A DNA stretch of 64,000 bases from Amycolatopsis taiwanensis DSM 45107 (GTDB taxonomy: Bacteria; Actinomycetota; Actinomycetes; Mycobacteriales; Pseudonocardiaceae): the NCBI RefSeq assembly GCF_000519205.1, contig NZ_JAFB01000035.1, positions 1 through 64,000 of the forward strand, written 5' to 3'. Positions within the stretch are counted from its first letter, which is position 1. The number at the start of each line of letters is the position of its first letter. Positions 27,629 to 37,369 of this stretch are shown here, one piece after another. Both the position numbers and the translations under genes were made by a program. The notes under the pieces were generated by a model, which was not told the origin of the DNA, did no database searches, and saw only the letters and a list, made by a program, of their open reading frames with translations.

Positions 27629-30198
27629 CAGAGAAACTCCAACGCTGCGCGCAAGGACACGGTCGGTCGATGGATTGTGGCAAACGCCTCCGATGCCTTG
27701 TCCGGATGCGCGGTAACTGCCGGATGGAGGAGGTAGACGACGTCCGCGGAACGGATCCTTTCCACCACATCCCTCGGCAGGCGCCAGGTGTCGGGCGTGC
27801 CGACCCAGATGATTGGTCCCGCATAGGACCTCAACAGGTCGTCGTCCTGGTCATGGATCAAGGGGACCTCGCCTGCATCCCGTTGGAGCGCCGCCATCAG
27901 CCCGGGCGTCGCACCTGGTCCGCCCACAACGGGCATCCCTCGTCGTACCAGTGCATTGAGCAGCCTGGGCACCGACCGTCGGAAGTCGGCCTCGTCGCCC
28001 CAGGTGATGCTGAGGCAGTTCGCCCGGCCTCGGAAGCGAACAAGCGGGTCAGAGCCGACCTGTCGGGTCGGAGCGGGGAGGAACGGCGACGGTTCGGCCG
28101 CCAACCGGTAGAAGGCATCTCCTGGCCGTTTCTCTTCCTGGCGGCACCGGGGGCAACCACGGCAGGTCACTCCGATGGCAACCTCGTCGGTGCTGTAGTA
28201 GTCCGCCAACACGCGTCCCACGCAGTGTTGCCCGCTGAGCAACTGCCGCATGCCGTCGACCGCCTGTCGGCGGGCCCGCTTGATGTCGCCACGGACACGC
28301 TTGATTTGCTCGGAGAACTCCTCTTCCCGGTTCGCGGCCGCCTCCAATAGGGTGACCTGCACGAACCGATCACCAGGTTGGCCGGGGATGCCGAGCGCGG
28401 GATCCCAGACGTCGGGCCCGGTCTCGTTGGGGGCTGTCGACAGCGACAAGTCGATCAATCGAGCGCGGTGCATGAGACCGAGGATGTGCAGGTTCCACCC
28501 CCGATTCTTCTTCGAGGTCATGGACATTTTCGCTCGGTAGCGGTCAAGATCGACGCGGTAAACGTCTCTCGCCATCCGTTCGGCATTAAGGAACATCGCG
28601 CTCCACCGTTCGAATGCCAGTGCCGCCGTGATGAGACGCTCATCCGCGATGCTGGCGGCGACTTCGAAGTCTTCTTCGGTGCTCAACAAGACCGACAGCG
28701 ACGGAAACCCGTCGCGTCCACCGCGGCCCACTTCCTGGTAGAAGCGGTCCACGGATTCGGGGACGCAAGCGTGCACGATTGTCCGGACATCACCTACGTC
28801 CACCCCGAGGCCGAAGGCCGAAGTTCCGACCACGACGTCATAGGCGGTCGGGACCTCTCCGGTCGAATCGCGACCGCTCCATCCTGTCATCGTGTTCTGC
28901 CGCTCGACGTCACTGGACTCCCCGGTGACTGCGGCGATCCGCCGTAGGCCAGCTTGATTCAGCCGGTCCCGCCACAACCGCGCATCGCGGCGGGTGCTCA
29001 CGTAAAGTACCATCGGCTTGGGCAACAGGCGCACCGCACGCAGCACAGCGGAAACGCGGTCATCCTCGGTCTCGTGGTGCGCCATGTAGTAGCTCGGTTC
29101 GTATCGCAACTGCGCCGCGGAGACGACCCGAGTGCGGTCGGGATCGCCGAACATGAACTTCAGGCTGGAGATCTGATCGCTCGTGAACGTCGCGCTCATC
29201 GCGATAGTCACCGGAGCCCGGCCCTCCGGAGCCAAGGTGATCCACCGTTTCCGATGCCTGGCCATTGTCTGGAACGACTGGCGGAACGAAATCCCCCACT
29301 GCTCCACGAGATGGGCCTCGTCAATCACGAAGTGGCGGAAGTGCCCGGCCGTGGCCGCATCCTCCAACGACTTCGCGAGCCCGGTGACGAGCGCCTCTGG
29401 CGAGGTGAACAGCACACGTTGCCGTCCGGACTTGATTGCTTCTCGCAGCCGTCGCTTGTCATCTTCGCCAAGCCCACCCACGTACGCGAAGCGGTCGTCC
29501 GGTGTGCCGATGGCGTGGTACTGCATCACCTCTCTGGTCCGCCGCTCCATGTCCAGCGCGAGCACAACAGTTGGCACGACCACCACTGTCAAACCTGAGT
29601 TTGTAGGAGATACCAACCCTGCGGCCAAGGCGACGGCCGTCTTGCCCTGCCCGGTAGGCAAGCTAAGCACCAGCGTGCTGCCCGACTCGGCGAGCGCCAC
29701 CGCACGAGCCAGTTGCCGTTGCCCGATGGACCTGTAGGTGCGATGGCCGAAGGCACTGGTCATGAATGGGTCGGCCGGCACGGCGGCGGGCGTGAAGCGC
29801 TGGGGAGCCTCGCTGCCGAGATGGACATTGAGCAGGTCATCTTTGGCGGCAGCCGATGCGAGGGACGACCCTGCCGCCTGCGGGGTCCATGGGTTTGCCC
29901 ACACGCGCAGTCCACTGCGAGTTTCGATCGCGGTGCACTCGGCCTTCAACCACTCCGATACATCCGGGAGTGCAGGGGCAAGGGGGACGACCAATCCCGC
30001 GTCATTCCCCCGAGCCGCAGCCTCCAGAAGCACCTGTCGGGTGAGCACCGCCACGTCGGCCTTGGAGGCTCGTGGCGTGCCCAACTCACGTACGGCGTCG
30101 GTCAGCCTGCGCAGGAGCCCGTTCGCACCACCTTGGGAGGGGATGGCCGGCCACTGTCTGAACAACTGCTGTGCGCCCGTCCACGAATCAGAACCCAC
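27628..30198 (-). CDS. dpdF: DpdF, RecQ-like DEAH helicase
   Basis: An 856-aa superfamily 2 helicase of RecQ type. Walker A is LSLPTGQGKTAVALA, the DEAH box is FVIDEAHLVEQWG, and later helicase motifs include VGTSAFGLGVDVGDVRT and QEVGRGGRDGFP. A cysteine cluster (VTCRGCPRCRQ) follows, comparable to the RecQ zinc region. The C-terminal domain resembles a Rossmann-type nucleotide or DNA-binding unit. GTG at 30198 is chosen because it overlaps the end of dpdE by 11 bp, as the whole operon does; a longer frame to 30255 exists. Confidence 0.88.
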   Translation of the reverse strand: MGSDSWTGAQQLFRQWPAIPSQGGANGLLRRLTDAVRELGTPRASKADVAVLTRQVLLEAAARGNDAGLVVPLAPALPDVSEWLKAECTAIETRSGLRVWANPWTPQAAGSSLASAAAKDDLLNVHLGSEAPQRFTPAAVPADPFMTSAFGHRTYRSIGQRQLARAVALAESGSTLVLSLPTGQGKTAVALAAGLVSPTNSGLTVVVVPTVVLALDMERRTREVMQYHAIGTPDDRFAYVGGLGEDDKRRLREAIKSGRQRVLFTSPEALVTGLAKSLEDAATAGHFRHFVIDEAHLVEQWGISFRQSFQTMARHRKRWITLAPEGRAPVTIAMSATFTSDQISSLKFMFGDPDRTRVVSAAQLRYEPSYYMAHHETEDDRVSAVLRAVRLLPKPMVLYVSTRRDARLWRDRLNQAGLRRIAAVTGESSDVERQNTMTGWSGRDSTGEVPTAYDVVVGTSAFGLGVDVGDVRTIVHACVPESVDRFYQEVGRGGRDGFPSLSVLLSTEEDFEVAASIADERLITAALAFERWSAMFLNAERMARDVYRVDLDRYRAKMSMTSKKNRGWNLHILGLMHRARLIDLSLSTAPNETGPDVWDPALGIPGQPGDRFVQVTLLEAAANREEEFSEQIKRVRGDIKRARRQAVDGMRQLLSGQHCVGRVLADYYSTDEVAIGVTCRGCPRCRQEEKRPGDAFYRLAAEPSPFLPAPTRQVGSDPLVRFRGRANCLSITWGDEADFRRSVPRLLNALVRRGMPVVGGPGATPGLMAALQRDAGEVPLIHDQDDDLLRSYAGPIIWVGTPDTWRLPRDVVERIRSADVVYLLHPAVTAHPDKASEAFATIHRPTVSLRAALEFL

Positions 30199-33100
30199 GA
30201 GCCTGCCCAGGGATCCCCATCCGAACCACGCACATCGCCGCGACCACGCGTGCACTGGGGTTGCTGATCCCGTCCGCGAGGGCGGATGTCAGGGCGTTAT
30301 CCAAGACCATAGTCTCCTCGTCGTTCACCAGCCGTCCCGCTAGAGTTCGGGCCTTGGCCTGCGCCTGCATCACCCGTAGACCAGCTTTCGCTCGTCCCAA
30401 AGCCGCCGTGGAGAGTTCGGTGAGCTTCGCTGTCTCTGCCAGGTGAACTCGTGCCGAGTGCTCCGCCTCAACACCGGCCTTACGGAAGCCCGCCCACCCA
30501 CCGAACCGACCAACTAACTCGTCGAGTCGCCGTCCCGCGATGTCGTGATCGCGTCGGGGGTCGAGCGGTCGCTCCAGCCACATCGTGACTGCTGGGTCCG
30601 CTAGCGCGCAGTCCCCTTCGACTTCGACCCACACAGGCATAGTAAAAGGGGGGAACAGCCGATCGGCGCGTCGGCGCAGCGCGGGGACCGCGCTGGGCGC
30701 GTCAGGCACACAAGCGATCGCAGCTCGAAGGTCCGCCTCGACCAGGAAGTCGAAACCGAAGTAGACGTCCGGTTCCTCTTCCTGATACCGGGGATCGATG
30801 CGGATTACGCAGGTGGCCTGCCCCCGGTCATCGTTATCGATCACATGCGCTAGGAGGTCGACGACCGGGTTGCCGACACGGAATATCCGCCTGCCCGGCG
30901 GTTGAACGGCGACGGACCGGTTGAACACACCCGTGCCCGAGTCCTCTCCGAAGCGGGATCGGGCGACGCGCAGGATGCTCGGGTCGATTCTCGGCTTCGA
31001 CCCAGCGACGTCGAACACCTCCACGCGCCTGCCGTCGACGGATCGCTCCAGCCTGCGGATGTTAATGCCGCCGTTCTTGCCCGACGTGTAGCCGATGACC
31101 GCGTCCCGGACGCTGCGCCAGTCGGTTTCCAGTTCGCTCATGGCGTTCGCGACGTCGTCGGCATAGGTGACGCTGTGGTGAATCGACTCGAGCATGTCCA
31201 TCTTGTCGATTTCGATCGACGCTTCTTTCAATGTCCGCTCGACATCTTCGACGTAGCCCACCAGCCCGTCTGGTCCGACGTCGAGGGCTCGACGCCACAC
31301 AGAGCCCAAATCTTGAGAGATCGCGTCCTGAAGCGTCGACACCGAGGTTTCGAAGATGCGGTAGCCAGCGCACAGCAGTTCCAGCCATGAGATCGTCACC
31401 GCCAACTCACCGTCTGAAGGCAGCACAACGTAATGCGTGGCAGGGCCGTGCGGCGTGTTCCTGCCGCTCTCTACGAATCTGTCCACCCGCCCGAGTCGTT
31501 GTTCGAGCCGGTTGGGCGACCACGGCAGCCTTAGGTGGATCACCGCGTCCGCGACCTGGAGGTTGAGGCCATCTTCGCCGGAGTCATCGCACACCAGCAG
31601 GCCGCTCGCCGCATCCCGCCAGCTGGTGACCGACTCCTCCGCGGCCTCCGCGGCCATGGATTTCGTGTGCTGGAACAGTGGAGCCTTCGGGAACCGCGCC
31701 CGCAGGTGGTCGGCCAGGTTGTCCGCGAGGGTACCGCCACCGCAGAACGCGACCACCTTGCGGTGCCGTGCGAGCACCGGCAGCAGAGCCTTGGTCACCG
31801 GCTCGAAGGAGGCGGCGCCGCTCTCGGCCACCACCTCCTCGACCGCGCGCAGGACATCGGACTCGTGGGCTAGGACAGGGGGAAGGGTTAGAAGTCCGCG
31901 ATCCACCGGATCTAGGCCGATCGACGGTTCGACATGCTCGACTCGCAACCGCAGGATCTCGAGAAGGTCTCGCCCGCTGACACCCGAACGCGACACGAGA
32001 ATGCCGTAGACCTGAGCGTAGCCGGATTCCTCGTCCTGGATCCCGTCGTCCAGCAAGGCGCTGCGTGTACCTGTCCGCCACTCTTCGATAATTTCCTGGA
32101 TTCGCTCATCAGCCGAAGACTCGATCGTTAAACGTCTCGGCAGTCCCCGCCCTCGCACCTCGTACGGTACGAAGTCAGAGTCGGCCCGGTCCGCCAAAAC
32201 CTGGGATCGCCGATGGCGGATCGTTCGCCGGTGCAACCGGTAGGTCTCGCTGATGTGTCCTCGCAACTCGTCGACGCGCAACCTCAGTTCATCCTCGTCG
32301 GCCGCATGGGCGAGGTCGCCGTCGGACGTGAGCATGCCGAGCACCGCCGCGCCCAACTCCTCCACCCGCTTATCGTCGGGAAGGATCGCACGTACTCGAT
32401 CAATGTTCATCGGGAGCAGCGGTGGCCAGTCAGCATCGACCGCGTAGACGACGTCCGCCAGTTCAGCACGCAGGGCGTAGCGCGCCTCGAACGCCGCCCG
32501 GTCCTCCCAACGGTAGACGTCGGGGTCCAGCAGGTGCAGAAGGCCGAGGTGGATGATCAGGTTCGACGTGATAGGCGTGGCGGAGAGGAGCAGAAGTCGC
32601 TCCGAGGTGTGAGCCAACGGCGCCAACTCGCGGTACGGCGAGGAGTTCGGATCACCTCCTTGGACCAGTGCGTGTGCTTCGTCCACGACAAGCAGATCGC
32701 TGTTCTTGTGCTTAGCCCAGCCAGTCGGGTTCTCGTGGGCGAGAACCTTTATTTCGGCTCGCGGGAAGTCGTCAGTGAAGAACTTGCCCGTCAATTCGCG
32801 GATCCACTGCCTGCGCAGCACGTCCGGTGCCACGATCGTAATCTTGGCCAAAGGATTGTCGATGAGGGTCTGACGGATGACGAACCCGGCCTCGACCGTC
32901 TTCCCCAGTCCGACTTCGTCGGCCAAGAGGTACCGCTGTACCGGGTCCGACAGGACTGTGAGACTCGCCTGGACCTGATGGGGAAACAATTCAACGGCAG
33001 AGGACAAGAACGCGGGAACGTTTGCGCAAGCGGCGCGCTGCCGGACCAGTGCGTTCAACATCGGCATACGAGCTTGTCTAAAGAACCAGGGCTCGCTCCC

Positions 33101-33556
33101 GCCCGCCGTGAGCACGTGCAGCGGATCCCGAACAGGGCGGTTCCAGCGCACCCTCAGATCCGATCCACTCACCCGACGGTCTTCGCTGTGGTTGGGGAAT
33201 CGGACGAAGTACGACTCGCCCTGCCGGGCGGTGACCCTTCCCGCGGTCCATTCGTGGGTGTCGGGGTCGCACCAGAAAACTCGCGCCCCCACGGGGAGCA
33301 TGACGGTTTGGCAATCCTGCACGAAGGCATCGGCAGTTTCGGCGATCGGTTCTGCGATCGACTCGAAGTATTCGATGCGGACCCGACTCGCCTGGACCGC
33401 ACTCACGCGGCCGATGTCCCACCTGCCCCGTTGCATGATGAAGCTGCCTGGCCGCAACCCCGATACCTCTCCCGTGCTTCGCCGAACTGGAGCCCCCACC
33501 CTGGTACGTGCGACGGGCATCTCCCACTGACGCGCTCCCGCATACAGAGTACTCAT
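30188..33556 (-). CDS. dpdE: DpdE, SNF2-type helicase
   Basis: A 1122-aa SNF2-family protein, first gene of the leftward restriction operon. It has a small β-rich N-terminal part (~1-130, a PUR/Tudor-like region with RPGSFIMQRGRWDIGRV), then Walker A LLADEVGLGKTVEAG, DEAH in LLVVDEAHALVQ, ATPITSN, and the C-terminal SNF2 motif DGLNLQVAD...RLEQRLGRVDRF. SNF2 proteins of this kind push along double-stranded DNA. The ATG at 33556 is preferred; a GTG at 33574 adds six residues. The upstream region is filled with decayed cas genes, so the promoter lies in relic DNA. Confidence 0.88.
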   Translation of the reverse strand: MSTLYAGARQWEMPVARTRVGAPVRRSTGEVSGLRPGSFIMQRGRWDIGRVSAVQASRVRIEYFESIAEPIAETADAFVQDCQTVMLPVGARVFWCDPDTHEWTAGRVTARQGESYFVRFPNHSEDRRVSGSDLRVRWNRPVRDPLHVLTAGGSEPWFFRQARMPMLNALVRQRAACANVPAFLSSAVELFPHQVQASLTVLSDPVQRYLLADEVGLGKTVEAGFVIRQTLIDNPLAKITIVAPDVLRRQWIRELTGKFFTDDFPRAEIKVLAHENPTGWAKHKNSDLLVVDEAHALVQGGDPNSSPYRELAPLAHTSERLLLLSATPITSNLIIHLGLLHLLDPDVYRWEDRAAFEARYALRAELADVVYAVDADWPPLLPMNIDRVRAILPDDKRVEELGAAVLGMLTSDGDLAHAADEDELRLRVDELRGHISETYRLHRRTIRHRRSQVLADRADSDFVPYEVRGRGLPRRLTIESSADERIQEIIEEWRTGTRSALLDDGIQDEESGYAQVYGILVSRSGVSGRDLLEILRLRVEHVEPSIGLDPVDRGLLTLPPVLAHESDVLRAVEEVVAESGAASFEPVTKALLPVLARHRKVVAFCGGGTLADNLADHLRARFPKAPLFQHTKSMAAEAAEESVTSWRDAASGLLVCDDSGEDGLNLQVADAVIHLRLPWSPNRLEQRLGRVDRFVESGRNTPHGPATHYVVLPSDGELAVTISWLELLCAGYRIFETSVSTLQDAISQDLGSVWRRALDVGPDGLVGYVEDVERTLKEASIEIDKMDMLESIHHSVTYADDVANAMSELETDWRSVRDAVIGYTSGKNGGINIRRLERSVDGRRVEVFDVAGSKPRIDPSILRVARSRFGEDSGTGVFNRSVAVQPPGRRIFRVGNPVVDLLAHVIDNDDRGQATCVIRIDPRYQEEEPDVYFGFDFLVEADLRAAIACVPDAPSAVPALRRRADRLFPPFTMPVWVEVEGDCALADPAVTMWLERPLDPRRDHDIAGRRLDELVGRFGGWAGFRKAGVEAEHSARVHLAETAKLTELSTAALGRAKAGLRVMQAQAKARTLAGRLVNDEETMVLDNALTSALADGISNPSARVVAAMCVVRMGIPGQARGF

Positions 33557-33605
33557 CGACGCCAGGCGGGGCACCGTTACCCGGAACTGGAGCGGAAACC
33601 CCGGC

Positions 33606-33816
33606 GGCCGGCCAAGGTCGACCTGCCTTCACCATCGACCCGCACGACCGCGATGAACTACACACCGATCTGCCCGCCTCCTTCAACCCGAAAACGATCG
33701 TTTACAGCACGGGAAGTGCGGCATTTGCTGGGTGAACGTTCCCCCGGCACCCGTTCGACGGTGACGACACTTCCGACAGCCATCACCCCTTCGCCCTGCT
33801 CGGCTGGCGACACACG
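33606..33816 (+). pseudogene. cas5e: Relic of type I-E cas5e, C-terminal end
   Basis: Across shifting frames the sequence gives ELHTDLPASFNPKTIVYST, then REVRHLL, then HPFDGDDTSDSHHPFALLG just before the cas6e-like start. A terminal HDPF/MxLLG-like block and the position directly upstream of cas6e fit the end of a Cas5e protein. At least two frameshifts are needed. This assignment leans on the much clearer cas6e relic next door. Confidence 0.45.
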
Positions 33817-34150
33817 ATGCCCTACCTGTCCCGCATCTGGCTCGATCCCTTCCGCACCGGGGCCCAGCGCAGGCTGAACAAACCCCCAAATGCTACACAC
33901 CGCCGTCCTGCAAGGACTCAGCGACACGAACGGCGAACGCATGCTCTGGCGGCTGGACACTGACACCCCACGCCGCGCACCCGTGCTGGTCCTCACCACT
34001 CGGCGCCCGTCCTGGGAACGAGGCCGACTGGCCATCCTCCGACGAGCCGCAAGCCCGCGTCCGTGGCTACGAACCACTGTTCGCGCAGATCGCCTGCGGA
34101 CGCGAGTTCGCATTCTGCCTCCACGTCAACCCGGTCAATAGCAGACGCCA
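33817..34150 (+). pseudogene. cas6e: Relic of type I-E cas6e (crRNA endoribonuclease)
   Basis: Three pieces in three frames line up with Cas6e in order. At 33817 the start reads MPYLSRIWLDPFRTGAQRRL. From about 33890, MLHTAVLQGLSDTNGERMLW is followed by RLDTDTPRRAPVLVLT. From about 34064, YEPLFAQIACGREFAF runs into CLHVNPVNSRRH. Cas6e proteins read YLSRxxLxPxRxGxxxLL, MHAAVLxGF...GRxLWRLD and ...GxxxxFRLxxNPV. Frameshifts break it, so no crRNA processing can come from it. No cas1, cas2, cas3 or repeat array is seen nearby. Confidence 0.65.
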
Positions 34151-34202
34151 CCCCGAACCCCTCCGTCACCCATAACACCGAGGTGATCAACGCCTATACC
34201 GC

Positions 34203-34515
34203 ATGGTGTCCGCGTCGTCGGGCCTGCCGCCACGCTTCCTCAGCATGGTCTCGGAAAACCTGGCGAGCGCGGAGGCGATTCGCTCGGCCGAACCAGGGCA
34301 ACGGGTGGCCTCGACTCCAGGCCGCAAGAGACTGACCGACCGGATGGTCACGGTGCTCGGCCAGCCCACCGCCGACAACCGCGCGGTATCCGGCCGCATC
34401 GGCGCCAGCACCGCCGCTGGAGTCCGGCCGTTCGGCGGCGACTGGTCGCTGGTGCGGTGGAGCTTCGTCCAGGAAATGACCATCAAGGTCTCCAGCGAAG
34501 CCACCGTGATCGGCT
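34203..34515 (+). pseudogene. Phage portal and capsid protein fragments
   Basis: Residues SASSGLPPRFLSMVSENLAS followed by AEAIRSAEPG resemble the conserved GLPPxxLGxxSxNPASADAIRxSE block of SPP1-type portal proteins. In the same frame, GVRPFGGDWSLVRWSF plus VQEMTIKVSSEATV resembles the end of HK97-type major capsid proteins. The parts joining them are missing, so this looks like a prophage collapsed by deletion. The match is from memory of the families only. Confidence 0.45.
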
Positions 34516-34640
34516 GCTCGATGGCCGACCACTACAAGACGCAGCCGACTACCTCAGCGCTCGATATGGCGGCCATCAACATGAAACTGGCTCGTGGGTC
34601 TTCCACTCCGACCGCGGCTCGAACTCGTCCAGCACGAGCG
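34516..34640 (+). pseudogene. IS3-type transposase core fragment
   Basis: IGCSMADHYKTQ and ALDMAAINMKL, then in a shifted frame WVFHSDRGSNSSS, match the VxGxxMxxHxxT...FHSDRGSxYTS core of IS3-like transposases (second catalytic Asp). Both ends are lost. It is fused directly to the phage fragment on its left. Confidence 0.6.
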
Positions 34641-35014
34641 CGCGCCAGTCATGCCATAGGCGACGGGTGTGTGCACGGCGATGGCGAGCATCGCCAGCAC
34701 CGGTTCGTGAGGCGTGTGCTGGTCAACGGGTGGGAAACCACTATCCGACCAGTTCGTCCCCGCACATCCGAGGTACCAACTGAGCCCAAGCTGGCCAGGT
34801 GATCAGCGGCACTGACAACCCGCCCGTTGATCGACACCTGCGCGGGTGGGTAACTTTGAGGAAGTTGCTCGCGACCAGGTGGCAAGCAGACGGGGGCAGG
34901 TGTGAGGCAATGGAACATACGCCACAGACAGATCGGCCCAACTTACCCAATCCCATCGCCCCTGTCAGGGGCCAACAGTAACGGCGCACGCCGGAATCCG
35001 CGCGGGCCGCGCGC
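34641..35014. other. Non-coding relic stretch
   Basis: No credible gene. It carries short degenerate frames between the transposase relic and the nSTAND gene. A weak palindrome in CCCCGCACATCCGAGG (about 34758-34773) recalls a type I-E CRISPR repeat but occurs once only. The right end must hold the promoter of the nSTAND gene. Confidence 0.4.
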
Positions 35015-37369
35015 ATGAAGCGCCGCCAGCAGTTGCAACTGCTTTTTCAGGCCTTACTAATCGTCGTGGCCACCCTGATGGGCATCCTGACCAACCTTGC
35101 CACAAACTCGGATGACGGCCCGTACATCATACGGTTTCTGCGCCAGATCGCGCTGCCGGGCATCGGCGTGCTGATCGTGGCAATGATCGTCGGCCAGGTC
35201 ACGGTCTACCGCCTGGAAAGGCCGGCAAGGCCGCGGCAGCAGTGGGACCGGCACCGCCCGCCGTATCCGGGACTCGACGCGTTCACCGAGGCCGAAGCAG
35301 CCGTATTCTTCGGGCGCGACGTGCAGATAGCCGAGTTGGTGCGCCGGGTCCACCAAACGCCGCAGCACCCGGCGGATCGTTTCATAGCGGTGGTAGGCGC
35401 CTCGGGAAGCGGCAAGTCGTCGTTGGTCCGTGCAGGCGTGCTTCCGCGGCTACGGCAGCGGCGATGGAACGTGCTCGGAGTAATGGCTCCCGGGCCGGAT
35501 CCGCTCGGCGCTCTGGCCCGGGTCCTGGCAGAAGCGAACGGTGATTCCGATACGGCTGCCACGCTGCGACGCCTCCGCCACTCACCGGACACCTTGGGGA
35601 AGCTGGTTCGTCAAGCCAAGGTGAGGCAGGGACACCGGTTCCGCCGTACGCTTCTGGTGATCGACCAGCTCGAGGAATTGCTCACGCTGACTGGGGAGCG
35701 TGAGCGAGCGTTCGTGTTGGACGCCTTGGCGATCGCCCTCGCACGTGATTCGAGGCTATGGGTACTCGGCACCGTTCGCGTCGAGTTCCTGCGCGGATTC
35801 CTGGAGACCAGGCAGGCAGCGCTGTTCCAGAACCCACTGGCGATCGGCGCCCTCGGTCGAAACCAGATGATTCAGGTGATCGAGCGTCCTGCCGCACTGG
35901 TGGACATGCGGTTCTCGCCAGGGCTGGTGGACGTGATCGTCGACGACGCCGGCACCAGCGATGCCTTACCGTTGATGGCTTACTTGCTGCAGGAGTTGTA
36001 TTTCGCGGTGGGGCCTGGCCAAGTCGTCACGGAAGAGCGTTACCGGGCGCTGGGTGGAGTGGCTGGGGCGCTGTCGCGCCAGGCAGATCAGGTGTTGACC
36101 GAGCTTCGGAGCTCGGACGGCGCAGACGTAGTCGTCGGCGTGCTGCTCAAGTTCGTCAGCATCGACGGCCAGGAGTCCATCCGCCGGAAGGTCGTCATGG
36201 ACGATCTCACTGATGACGAGCGACTTGTCGTGGACGCATTCGTGGACGCGCGGCTTCTCGTCACTGCCGCCGATGATGGCACCCCGTACGTGCAGGTCGC
36301 GCACGAAGCCTTGTTCCGCCAGTGGGCCCCGTTGCGTCAGGAAGTCGAGGCGCACGCGGAGGGATTGCGTCAGAGAGCCGAGCTTGAGCGGTGGGCAACG
36401 GACTGGGAACGGTCACAGCGCAGCGATGACTACCTGCTGACCGGTGAGCGTTTGGCGCTCGCCCAGCAATGGTTGACGGCCCTGGAAGAACGTGGTCAGG
36501 CATCCGAGCAGGTGCGTCTGTTCGTGGACCGTTCCCGACGCCGCGACCTGGCCTTCCTGCGTCGTGTGTCAGAAGGCATCGGAAAGCACGTGTTGGCCAA
36601 CGCCGAGCGATATCCGGAGTTGGCCATCCTGCTCTCGCTCGCGGCGCTTGGCGAGTGTGCCGACACTCCGGTCGCGCAGCGTGCGCTCATGGCGGCGATG
36701 GCATTCAGCCATCTGCGAATGGTCCTGAGGGGCCACACCGACACCGTCCGCAATCTCGCATGGTCCCCTGACGGCCAGCGCATCGCCACGGCCTCCCGAG
36801 ATGGTACGGCTGGGATATTCGACGCAGAGTCCGGGCGCCTGCTGCACCTATTACGTGGGCACGAATCGATGGTCGAGATGGTGGCGTGGTCGCCTGACTC
36901 CCGGGCCGTCGCGACGGCCTCGCGAGACCACACAGTCCGCGTCTGGGATGCCACCAGTGGCACCGCACGCGGAACCTTGATCGGCGCGACCGACGTCGTT
37001 CGCGGAGTCGCATGGCGCCCGAACGGCCGGCACATCGCGGGTGCCTGCCGCGATCAGATCTTCAGAATATGGGACATCAGCAGCGGCGAAATCGTGCACA
37101 CGCTGCGCGGCCACCAGGGCAACGTGCTCGGCATCGGTTGGAGCCCGGAGGGCGAACGCCTCGCAACCGCCTCACACGACCAGACCGCGATCGTCTGGGA
37201 CCTGAGCACCGACCAGCCGGTACTGACCTTAAGCGGTCACAACGACTTCGTCGAAGGGCTGGCCTGGCCACATGCAACTTCGCCCGCCGTGCCTTCCGTC
37301 CTGCCGCCGACGGCAACGCCCACATCATCAACCCGCAAGTCCGGCTGCGCGCGGTCAAACCAGGGCTGA
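35015..37369 (+). CDS. Membrane nSTAND ATPase with WD40 repeats, 3' truncated
   Basis: 784 aa as read. Two transmembrane helices lie at ~10-30 and ~48-70. An nSTAND module follows: YPGLDAFTEAEAAVFFGRD, Walker A VVGASGSGKSSLVRAG, and the Walker-B-like VIDQLEELLTL; a helical middle completes it. From ~570 come WD40 repeats: four complete units ending in IFDAES, VWDATSG, IWDISSG and VWDLSTD, and a fifth that stops at FVEGLAW near 37264. After that the frame runs into an integrase remnant, so the last ~35 residues are not native and the propeller is incomplete. Such proteins act as ligand sensors in signalling or defence. This copy is probably damaged. Confidence 0.85.
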   Translation: MKRRQQLQLLFQALLIVVATLMGILTNLATNSDDGPYIIRFLRQIALPGIGVLIVAMIVGQVTVYRLERPARPRQQWDRHRPPYPGLDAFTEAEAAVFFGRDVQIAELVRRVHQTPQHPADRFIAVVGASGSGKSSLVRAGVLPRLRQRRWNVLGVMAPGPDPLGALARVLAEANGDSDTAATLRRLRHSPDTLGKLVRQAKVRQGHRFRRTLLVIDQLEELLTLTGERERAFVLDALAIALARDSRLWVLGTVRVEFLRGFLETRQAALFQNPLAIGALGRNQMIQVIERPAALVDMRFSPGLVDVIVDDAGTSDALPLMAYLLQELYFAVGPGQVVTEERYRALGGVAGALSRQADQVLTELRSSDGADVVVGVLLKFVSIDGQESIRRKVVMDDLTDDERLVVDAFVDARLLVTAADDGTPYVQVAHEALFRQWAPLRQEVEAHAEGLRQRAELERWATDWERSQRSDDYLLTGERLALAQQWLTALEERGQASEQVRLFVDRSRRRDLAFLRRVSEGIGKHVLANAERYPELAILLSLAALGECADTPVAQRALMAAMAFSHLRMVLRGHTDTVRNLAWSPDGQRIATASRDGTAGIFDAESGRLLHLLRGHESMVEMVAWSPDSRAVATASRDHTVRVWDATSGTARGTLIGATDVVRGVAWRPNGRHIAGACRDQIFRIWDISSGEIVHTLRGHQGNVLGIGWSPEGERLATASHDQTAIVWDLSTDQPVLTLSGHNDFVEGLAWPHATSPAVPSVLPPTATPTSSTRKSGCARSNQG

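Noticed and set aside
32213..33877. 554-aa plus-strand frame over the start of dpdE
   Set aside because: Antisense to clear SNF2 motifs; no domain pattern. Only its last part crosses the cas relics.
34750..34875. Possible CRISPR repeat (CCCCGCACATCCGAGG) near the cas relics
   Set aside because: Single degenerate copy; no second repeat at spacer distance, so no array can be claimed.
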